Translations under genes and position numbers: made by a program
In this document: positions 54,821-64,000 of the stretch, piece after piece
Layout: each line of letters starts with the position of its first letter
Position numbering within the stretch: the stretch's first letter is position 1
Notes under the pieces: model-generated
What the model was told of the DNA's origin: nothing
The model's input: the letters and a program-made list of their open reading frames with translations, nothing else
The model's database searches: none
DNA from: Perkinsus chesapeaki
Lineage: Eukaryota; Perkinsozoa; Perkinsida; Perkinsidae
Length of the DNA stretch: 64,000 bases
NCBI GenBank assembly: GCA_013115145.1
Contig: JAAPAO010000040.1
Location: 45,983 to 109,982 of the forward strand
Reading direction: 5' to 3'

Positions 54821-55070
54821 TCTTTTACTTTTCGGCGACCGAATCTCTTACAGGCTGGCAAGAAGCATATTTCCGAGGTCTGAGTCCAAGCATTGATCAC
54901 TGAGTCGAACTCAAGCCGCATTATCAGGTAGCACCGGTAGCCAGTATGGCAGTAGCGGCGCAATATAGAGTATAATCAGTAGCAGCAAAAAGGCTATCAT
55001 CCACCTGCGATTTAGGACCCACTACGCTTGGGCTGTGAAAAAACATCGAAATTCATGTTACATTGTTCCA

Positions 55071-57130
55071 TCAGCATGTGCTGCTGCTGTCGTCGTCGTC
55101 CTCTGATAGCTCCTCCTCACAAAATCGCATCCTACTAGTACAGTAGACACTGAGGAGAGAGCGCAGAATCTCAGGAGACCAGCAGCAGCAGTAGAAGAAG
55201 CAGTAACAATATAAAACATGACAGAGGAGGGGGGCACCCCCGAAATGATCGAGGATACCCAGAACGTTGAGGATAGTACTAGTAGTAGACAACATATAGC
55301 TAATTAGTAGGCAGCAAGCAGCACTGTCAATCAGTGCACTGCTGCTACTGCCGTGGTCTTCAGGCCTCATCGCCATGTGTTGAAGACAGAGCTGCTGCTG
55401 TTGTTGTTCGACATAAGGCCGTCTTTGGACAGCGCTGTGACCTTGGTGATGAAATCCTTAGTGGAACGATGAACCGAGAGATCCTCACTCCGGAGAAGCC
55501 TGAGGGACCCATGCCAGCAGACTGCTGCTGCCGCCGCTGCCAGACAGGGAGAACTCACCATCGCCTCTCGAAGGTCCCATCATCGAGAGTCGAGTCTCGT
55601 ATAAAGCCAGGACTGGTAATGACCTTCATGCTCAATGGGGCAAGCCTCTCCGTGTCCAATCGACGAGATAGCACAAGCTTAGCCGTACAACCCGGGACGC
55701 CATCTGATGATGATGATGATGATGATGACAAGGACTACTAACCATGATTACTAATGCTGACTGTAGATAATGAAGCTTGCCAAAAGGAACGCCCCGTATT
55801 GTATTACCAAGGTTGTCGAATAGCTCAAGACTGCCCCCAAAATATGTCGCATACAACCGCGACAAAGGCAGACCAACTCCGTATCCAAACAGGGAGCACC
55901 TACCGACTCATAGGCTGCCGACACCACCGCTGGGGTAGTATTACCTCTCATCATCGAGACCACTCCTCGGGGTCATACCGGCATTGAAGAACTTCCACAT
56001 ACCAGCGGTATCAGCTGGGCTAGTGGGCAGTCCAACACCTGAGGAGGCCCATCCTACCATCAGAACGCTCTGTCTGAGCAAGCCCCTTGAGGAGCTTAAG
56101 GGATGCTAGGAGTTTGGTATTGCTCTTGTAGCACACAGTAATAATGATAATAATGTACATAGTGTTGTGTCTTGGATACCCCCGAGGCAAGAGATAGAGT
56201 CACACTAGCCCAGTTCTGCTGCCGTTGCCTCGAGATGCTGAGTGGATGTGAAGTAGTAGTACCTTCATCTCTAATATGCATAACTACATCATCATCCTCT
56301 ATTCTAATATGGATACCAAGAGGAGGCATCTCTTGCATGAAGTCAGACGACAGTGCCGCATCAAAATCATAATCTAAACAGGACACTTTACCACAACACA
56401 CATGTGATGATGCTCACTGATCTTTGCCAGATGAGCATCAAGCGTTGACTTCGCTGCGTTCTTCAACAGCTCCAATAGAATATACCGCAGGTGAGATGTC
56501 ACGTACCTTGCCGGCCAATCAAAAACACCGACCTTCTTTCTTGATACTACATAAATCTATGTGGTGAGTTCTTCTCGGCTCCACGTCCGTCCAGCACCCG
56601 AATCCTGGCTTCGGGTCCCAAAAACCCATACTGCTGCAGACACAACCGTTCTGAGGGTGACAGCGGTAGTAAAGAGACCGATAAATAGTGCAACTTACGA
56701 ACGTCAGATGCCGCAGCCTCGGCGATACTGCCGGGGGAGCACTGCGGGTCCACTATGCTTTCTGGCCGGCTTAGCACGCTCAGTGTCAAGAATTGACTTG
56801 CCAGACAGCGCATCTAAAGCAGCACGATGATGATCGGGTGATACTAGCCAATGGAGAATTGGTGATTGAAGACACATCCTCCTTCATCCCGTACTACCCC
56901 TATCAGAGATAAAAAGACTCGTGAAACGACCAAATCCATATTCCTAAAATTTGTATCACTGCCAGCGTTCTCAAGTGCACTGAAAGAGAAAGCCACCATT
57001 TGAATAATACCGGCGGCCTGCTTGCTATTGCCCACCTTGCCGCGCACTCACTGAGCGACCTGGGCGTTGCCTTCAAAGTCTCTGTACGAAACTTCCTTAC
57101 GACATCCGTAAATAGGTCGACATCCTAAGC
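55071..57130 (-). CDS. Mitochondrial pyruvate/branched-chain dehydrogenase kinase family (PDK/BCKDK)
   Basis: A GHKL-fold protein kinase family that inactivates 2-oxo-acid dehydrogenase complexes. N-terminal exon with VRKFRTETLKATPRSLS; then SPGSIAEAAASDVRKL and YGFLGPEARIRVLDG; the N-box reads YVTSHLRYILLELLKNAAKS; the G1 box is HIRDEG | VGLP, split by an intron of about 220 nt; the G2 box and C-terminal signature is FGYGVGLPLSRLYATYFGGS. The end continues AKLVLSRRLDTERLAPLS and probably runs to a Ser/Asp-rich exon (EEELSEDDDDSSSTC) and TGA at 55071, but joins after about 55600 are uncertain. A 46-nt intron precedes the CSLFGYG exon. PDK and BCKDK cannot be told apart by eye. Confidence 0.82.
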
Positions 57131-58108
57131 TCATGACCAGATCCTGTCCAAGCCGATCGATACCAGGCCTACCGAGGGCTTCTCCAATGGACAATGATAC
57201 ACCTCACTAATACAGTCTACATATCTGATGATGAGGAGGAAGAGTCAAGTGATGATGAAAAGGATAGGTGTTACTTCTCTAAAAGGTGCTTTAATTTACT
57301 ACTACTAGACAGTGCGAATTTAGGATCAGCGATTTCAACGGTACGCTGCGATAATCGTATGGGCAGTTCTAGCCGAAGGAATCTGAAAGGTCGCCATTAC
57401 TGGATACCGATAACCGTTAGTGCCCTCGCCCACCTAGCCAGACCAATTAAGCTGGGCTTATCGGCAGATTCGTGAGCGGGCAACCCTTGCTTTAGGCAGG
57501 GTTCTACTGCTGCTGATGACGGTGATGCCAGAGGGGATACAAACTCCCGTGTACGGTGTAGGTCTCGTAAAGGGACTGCTGTGGCTGGTAATACCGATAA
57601 TCTTTGAACCTAACCAAAATAGACCATTTCGGACGAAACCCACAACAAATGAGATAAGCCAAGTCTGGGCGTATTGGAGCACTTCAAAGGGGATTCTTAA
57701 TCAACGCCCACAACGGCGATAATATACGCGATAAGACCATACCCGGAAAAGCGGGTAGCTCAAAGCAGAAGCTGCGCAGTAGATTTTATCTCCTATGTGG
57801 GTGACCCAAAGCCACCTCTATAATTTCACCACCCTCCTGTACTACTACCAATTCCCAGCTAGTCCGCAAACTCATGCTTGATGACGAGGAGGTCCAAAGA
57901 TAAAAACAACTGTCAGGGTAAATGCTGACTGCTCACAGACCCCAGCCTACTAACAGTTATTACTGCTCACACGGAGGTTCATGGGACAAACACAAGGCTA
58001 TTACAGAGATAAAAAATGGCTGATAATGAAAATTCACATGAAATTCGACAACAACTACACTACAACAAATCCGTGATAGTAATAACAACTTCCCTTCAAC
58101 TATTCTTT
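57131..58108. other. Intergenic or unresolved 5' exon region
   Basis: Between the PDK-like gene and the 3' end of malate synthase, same strand. It may hold a targeting-peptide exon of the kinase: a hydrophobic, basic minus-strand stretch (TWLISFVVGFVRNGLFWLG) ends at a GTTAG site near 57612, but I could not connect it. An acidic plus-strand run (SDDEEEESSDDEK) near 57220 is probably chance. Confidence 0.35.
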
Positions 58109-61100
58109 CTAAAGTCTCGACTGCTTCGGCTGCTTGCTCTTCACGGTCCTCCTAGCCTTGGTAAGGATGTCCTCGGTGTACCCATTAGGGGACTTGGTTC
58201 CATCAAACACTAAATCTAAAGCGGCCTGGAACGCTGTACCAGTGCCCTTCATCGCAGTATACCTGACGACGATTGCTGCAACTCAAAAAAGGGACAGCGA
58301 CACAATGGACTCAAAGTGAGAGAAGACAGCCGTGGACACAAACGCCCCTTCCGGTACTACTGAGCATCGCCCTTGTTCTGCTGATCTACCACTGCGCTCA
58401 TTCTGGTAAGAGTCTCCTTAACCTGAGCTTCGCTGACGATACCATGTAGCAGCCAATTGGCTATGTGCTGGGATGATATCCTGAACCAGACCCTTTCAGA
58501 AAGCCTACCCGAATTATACTCACCGAAGTGTAGCGCGGTCTTCCATAAGCCCCACGTTGTTGATATCAGGCACTTTGCTACACCCAACACCAAGATCCAC
58601 CCAACGGACCTGACACCAATCTCCGAATGCATCGAGAGTGCCCAACTACTCACCACGTATCCGAGGATGCCCTGGGCATTGTTGTCAAGCTCGCGCTGGA
58701 TGTCAGCCTTCGGTAACCTAAACCACCAGTGCAGCAGAGTGCAGGGGCAATCGGCAGCAACTTACTTGGCGGCGGAAGCATCAAAGGGAGGCTGGAGGAG
58801 CTCATGACGGAGCTTTTCCGCGGCGGTGGGATCGGTGGAGATGGTCTTTTGGACCTGTCAGCCTACTTGTATGAACTGAAGACGGCAACCTGCTCTTACC
58901 GCTGAGACATCAACCATGTGATAGTGGAGCGCGTGCAGAGTAGCGGCTGTCGGAGAGGGTACCCATGCCGTGGAGGCACCTGCCAACACTCCTTCGATCG
59001 TCGGGGACCGCTCAAGCCAATCTTGCCTGCTAAAGGATGCCCTATCTTCTGCTCCAGCATAGCCTTCATAGAGTCAGGCTCAGCCCACATTCCCTTGCCT
59101 GATCAATGGAAAAATATCATCATAACTAGTTAACAAATCTCTTTTGATAAAACTAAGCCACAGATACCAATAATCTACCGGCTCCCGAGGAGAACACAGG
59201 CTGATAGGCTCACCAATCTGCGCCCGCATTCCCATGCCAGCCGATAGTCCCTCAATAACATTGAGCTTCTCATATGCATGTATCCATCCAGCCTTCTTAA
59301 TAGCCCCCTTCGGGGCCACCGGTGACTTGGAATGCATACAAGTGTGGATCTCATCACCAGTACCTGACAGTCCAGAGTTAGCCCAATCGCCCAATTGAGG
59401 ATTGCATTACGATCTAGGAACCCTGTGTTGATGAAGACAACTCTCTCACGAGCGACATGGATACATTCCTTCAAGTTTGCACTGGTTCGACGTTCCTCAT
59501 CCATAACCTGAATGACAGAGGGACCAGTAAGGTGATGACACAGCTTTAAGGATCCTGTATAGGAGGAATACTGCATTTACTAGGAAGGCTTATATCGATA
59601 GACAATAGACTGCTGCCATCTTACCAATTAACGATTACCAATTTTCCACCAAAACACGCTCACCAGAGTACAAAAGCTTCCTGTTCGCACAGTTGTGCGT
59701 GACGACGCAGAATCTATCGCGAAGCCCTCCTTGGCAACTGAGCTATGTATACTAACTACTACACAGCGGTGCTCAGATTCACACTCCCTATTGGAAGGAT
59801 CTATAACCATCTTACCCCGATCTTAATGGTCTTAGGTCCAAGCCCTAGCATCTCCTCTACACGGTCAAATACACGGCAGGCGTATCCTACTTCTACTGGG
59901 CCATGCAACTTAGGCTTCACAATGTATATCGACCCTGTGCCTGATAACACTTCATTCCCCTCTCCCTTAGAGAGGCGCCAGATTCCTACGACTGTTGCCA
60001 CCGATCTCCCTTAAATCTAACAATCCTGCTGCAGCAGTGACAAGCGCGTCTACTAGCCCCTCATAGGCCTCCTCTCCACGGTATCTATAGTCATCATCAT
60101 CAATCAACCCGACAGCATGGTACATCCTACAGGACAGCATCTGTCTTCATGTGAATGCCAACGTTCCTAACCAAAGCCACCACTCGCCCTAAACAACAAT
60201 CAGCCATCTCTCAACAGCAGCAGTAGCCCCACCTGTGAGAGTTAAGACTCCTTCACCTCCTGCCCTCCTGAAGGTAAGGTCAGAGTTTAGCTGACGAGTA
60301 ACAGTCTTGCCGCCCTTCTTGAAGCTGGCTTCGAGGTTGCCTGTCATCGTTCACTCGTGCGCCTCCCATGGGCATGGTTCATTACCCCTCATGAGCCCAG
60401 CCCAGTTGGAATAGACCCTGGACTTGTCCTCGGCATCAACCGCTGCTACAGAGTCCTCACAGTCCATTATGGCAGTTAGGGCCGCCTCGAGGACAACATC
60501 CGCCAGTCCCATGCTGTTCTGCTTTCCAACCTGGCAAGATACCAATTTGAGGGACAAGGCAACCATCACCACCCTGCTGCAATAAAGGGTACGCCAATCA
60601 ACTACGTACTAGGGGCCTCCCGATTGAGAAGGTAGATGGAAGGAGTGTTATACGACTCGGCAATAACAATGTGTGGGAGGGAAATACCGCCACAAGGGGA
60701 GAAATGGTCGATCTTGTCCTACCTGTGAGCTCTTATGGATCTTCGTTATGATATGTGTCCCGTTATGGACAAAGAGGAGCTCGCCCATAGCAGCATGGCC
60801 TCGGTAACCCACGAACGCAGAGGGCGACTTCAGACCTTACAACACACCATCAGCAACGAACCACAAGCTTCCTACCAGTCGATTTCCCACCAACCGTAGT
60901 CGCTACCAACTGGCCTCGATCATCAACCCAGATATACCCCAGGTCGGACCACTTAGCGTCAACAAGAGGGAGGATACTGTCAAGCTGCTTGAATGCAAAC
61001 CTTATGATAACAACTATTCGATTGCCCCGGCCAGACACTTACTCCAGCACCGCCAGGCCTCGGGAAGGATCGTATCCCCCTGGACGAGGGCGACCCGGTA

Positions 61101-61749
61101 CCACATCAAAGCCGTAGACGGCATCGAAGAGGGAACCCCACCTACGAGAAGGTAAGAGTCTCAGCACTTGCCGACAAGGTGGCTACCTGGCATTGGCGGC
61201 ATTAAGGGCATATCGAGCGTTGTCCACCGGAACCACCAACTGGGGGCCTGCTAACTGGGACATCTCAGGGTCTACATTCCTCGTCGACACAACAGTCTTC
61301 GTGGCAGAGGGCTCAACTAGGTATCTATCATCGCCAAACATTCGCCATAGGATTGAGCCGCTAAAGAAGTCAAGCACGAAGTGCGAATGTGACGATGGAG
61401 TTCCTGCTCCTGCTCGTCGCCCCGAGACCCTATCCACTGACCCTATCCTCTTCAAGAACTTCTCCTGGTCCTCTTTGCATCCTTCTCGATACCACTCATC
61501 AATGGCCGACTGGAGCTCATCACGGTGGGCTAGCAGAGCGGTATTCTCATCAGAGAACTCCTTCAACAACTTCTCCAAGTTGGTCCAGAATTCCGACGCC
61601 GTAACTCCTGTGCCTGAAGGATCTCTGGGCCGACCACCACAATACTAAAAGGTCTTACCGGGCAGCACCTTCTTCTCCACAGCGTCCTTAAGGATCTCAT
61701 GGACCTGGATATCGCCAAAATCGATGTATTTGCCGGTCTCGGTGAGCAT
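58109..61749 (-). CDS. Malate synthase G with C-terminal peroxisomal signal (SRL)
   Basis: Condenses glyoxylate and acetyl-CoA to malate (glyoxylate cycle). Start ATG 61749 ([18 protein letters not shown]); an intron in [16 protein letters not shown]; then [20 protein letters not shown] and [27 protein letters not shown] with [43 protein letters not shown] and [70 protein letters not shown] 107-nt intron joins GDAQ to [19 protein letters not shown]. The last residues are KQPKQSRL, a PTS1-type tripeptide. The G isoform is mainly bacterial, so an ancient transfer is plausible. Many short introns show it is long settled in this nucleus. Confidence 0.93.
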
Positions 61750-61913
61750 AAAGGGAAGGGGACGACACGCGTAAAGACTACACAAAAAAGTAGACAACAA
61801 GGATACCACCAATAACCAGCAACAGCAGTCCTGTTGAAACCAAAACATGCTACTCATGCAACAACAACAACAATAACCATAACCATACGACCATGATGCT
61901 GAGATGCTCGTGG

Positions 61914-63940
61914 TCAAAATGCTACTTGCACTGAGTTGGTCTTCGGTCCACATAGGTGGATGACCCCCTCACTGATGTTGATGACCCACATAAGATGGTG
62001 TGTATAATCCATAAGGACCTTTGATCTCCTCACCACGTCCGCTTCATCAACGATACCTCCTTCAGATCCACCAAGCATCGAATGATGATGTAACTACCGA
62101 ACTAGCTTTAACGTCATCACCGATACCCTACTTGACGCAGATTTCGCCCCCAACTCCAAGCGGTCGCGGTTAAACCAGCAGCAGCACTGACGCTGATTAG
62201 AGGACCGTTATCGAACGGACCAAAACCAACATAATCCACAGCGTCTCTCGCTGGAGCCATCGATACAGTTCTGTGAGCATCTATGGCAGTACACACCGGA
62301 GATCGCCTACTTGATTTCATCGCCATCGATATTCATATGAATAACGGCACCCTTCACCGCCTCTCCTTCAAAGATTCTCAACAGCCCAGATGCTTCACCC
62401 GCGGCAAACAAAGGGCCATTCGAGATGGATGAGGAAGACTACTGCAGCACCCACGGAATACCAGCAGGCTAGTCTCAAAGCCTCACTTCAAACCGGTCAT
62501 TGGATATACGCCATCGACAACGAGGCCGGCACAATGACGTGACGCGGGTGATGCCCAGGAGCTCCTCGTGGGGCGCTATCCGAGCCAACACATCCAACTG
62601 CCTGATGCCCAGCACCTGTGGAGCACATGCAAGCAGCCTTCTACGACTATTTATCAAACTACTAATATCGATGATGTTCGATGTTCAGCATCATCAATCT
62701 TGCTATAAGCAATGTCATCAAATGCCAGATAGACCAACTCAGCCTCGGCTGTCAACGCTGATATACCAGCTGGGGCTGAAGGGCCATTTACCCAGTTACA
62801 CCGTGATCATCACGTACCAGAGAAGGATCCAATCGGTGTGTGGTGGGCAGACTTCTCCCAGACCTTTAAGTCAAAGCCGAGTGAAGCTACGATATGGTCA
62901 TCAGTGACCGCCTGTACCCGATAACGTGGCACCAACGTGTACATGAAGCATCCTCACCATTAGCCCCTTCACTGCATCACTTAGGCAAGACTCCCCCAAT
63001 ACCAGGTCCTGGCAGAGGGGCTCAGTGCCCTACAGTGAGAGATGCAGCGGGCCGTAGGGGAGGGAGGGACTTACCAATAAAGCAGTGTCGAGGACTCGGA
63101 TCATAGTCTCAGTTTTGTTACCATGGTCAACATCAATGTAACAGCAGACATAGCTAGGATGAGGCTCACCGAAGTACATGACATTGTGCAGGTAACTTGG
63201 ACGCGGAAGCCCGGTCCTGGGGAAGGGGTACTTCGACTACTAAGGCAGCAAGCCCACCCGGAGTTGACCAGCTCGACGCTTAAATTGGTCCCATCAGACG
63301 GCGACCACGATACATGATATCTGTTGCCTAATTCGCGCCTTTGTTGAAGAAGTTCGCTTACATATAGAGCATAGTAGGACCGTCGCAGTTGCCACATACA
63401 AGCTCCCAGGATACCTAAACCACCCAGGCACCAGTGCAAGCGGCTAATACAGCCATATCTCACCCGGCGAGCTGGATCGGTACCTTTGGGCTGATACAAT
63501 TGCCGAATATCTACAGCGACTCTGACAGTGGACATGGTGGGCTATGTGATGATATACCCTACATTGGGTGCTTCAACTTGTGAGTGACTAACAGACCAAG
63601 TGGCCAGCCTGCCGCCGCTGCCGCGGGTGAAGACTGTGGGCCATCTTTAGACCGTCTAACGCAGCATGTGAGCTGTGAAGGTGCAGAGGGTCCTGAAGCA
63701 TGAGTAGTTCGGATACTGTTATAGAGACCTACGGGGTGATTGGGCGGAGAAGGACGACCCCATGGTCGATAGAAAGTAGGTACTGCAATGTGAAGGCTGC
63801 GGCACAAACCAACTTGATCCAAAACCTCAGCTATATCTGCGGTCCAATAAGCATCACTAGTATTTCAGGTAACGGGGGTCCCCTTATGGGGCCATTCCGT
63901 CAGAAACTTTGGCGCGGCACTCGTGATAGTGTTAGCTAAG
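61914..63940 (-). CDS. WD-repeat beta-propeller protein (5' end unresolved)
   Basis: Exons with propeller-type strands: RYHVSWSPSDGTNLS (about 63270-63320), HNVMYFGEPHPSYVCCYIDV then ETMIRVLDTALL before a GTAAGT donor (about 63070), DDHIVASLGFDLKVWEKSA (62840-62900), APAGISALTAEAELVYLAFD, GPLFAAGEASGLLRIFEGEA (about 62400) and DAVDYVGFGPFDNGPLISV. A last exon may run to TGA near 61914 (VVRRSKVLMDYTHHLMW). The strands and the SP/DG and VW pairs indicate a WD40-like scaffold. A GATOR2 Mios-type protein came to mind, but I have no firm match. The start may lie near or beyond the window end. Confidence 0.5.
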
Positions 63941-64000
63941 TGGCTAAGTATCTTGATATCTTGATATCTTGCTTTCTCACTTTTCTTTATTATAGCTTAG

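Noticed and set aside
55632-55741. Poly-His / poly-Asp tract near 55710
   Set aside because: It derives from an ATG/CAT triplet run at an intron-exon border of the PDK-like gene (acceptor CATCAG) and is unlikely to be translated as such.

Overview
The window is nuclear DNA of an intron-rich, gene-dense protist. My best guess is a perkinsid alveolate (Perkinsus-like). The reasons are very short GT-AG introns (most of those I could resolve are about 40-60 nt), acceptors that are usually followed by G or GT (an AG|G habit also described in dinoflagellates), tightly packed genes in same-strand runs, and a protist-style mix of enzymes: a bacterial-type malate synthase G ending in a peroxisomal SRL tripeptide, an ISWI remodeler and duplicated Sec24. 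The lineage call is inference. No spliced-leader RNA, tRNA or rRNA gene was recognised. A run of Ns (13828-13924) marks an assembly gap inside a coding repeat.

Layout. 0-9.7 kb, minus strand: a secreted helical protein, a PAC4-like proteasome assembly chaperone and a complete multi-exon isoleucyl-tRNA synthetase whose first exon offers two in-frame starts. A TIR-bounded MITE-like element (9823-10303) separates it from a plus-strand ABC1/ADCK kinase-like gene. 12.6-25.1 kb, minus strand: a nucleolin-like protein, a 2.7-kb gene desert, three tandem paralogues of a U1-type zinc-finger family that share an intron position inside the second finger, an orphan and a putative axonemal (CIMIP2/FAM166-like) protein. 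25.9-47.1 kb, plus strand: two tandem Sec24 genes (COPII coat), a 3.7-kb desert packed with perfect odd-length palindromes, an ISWI ATPase with SANT and SLIDE domains, and a secreted LicD/fukutin-like protein. 47.3-63.9 kb, minus strand: malate dehydrogenase (single exon), CPSF30, a proline-rich orphan, a SAP30BP/HCNGP-like protein, two tandem single-exon TLC-domain membrane proteins, a mitochondrial PDK/BCKDK-type kinase, malate synthase G and a WD-repeat protein.

How they fit. Most genes are housekeeping: translation, ribosome biogenesis, mRNA 3' processing, chromatin remodeling, COPII export, central carbon metabolism. Malate dehydrogenase and malate synthase would act in linked steps around malate, but they are 10 kb apart and nothing suggests co-regulation. 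The least explained signal is the desert at 36.1-38.8 kb. I found at least a dozen perfect palindromes there with 7-14 bp arms and a one-base centre, where chance predicts well under one. A weaker version lies at 15.0-16.4 kb. Exon boundaries were read by eye from frame continuity and GT/AG sites, so multi-exon genes are given as spans and start codons are often uncertain.
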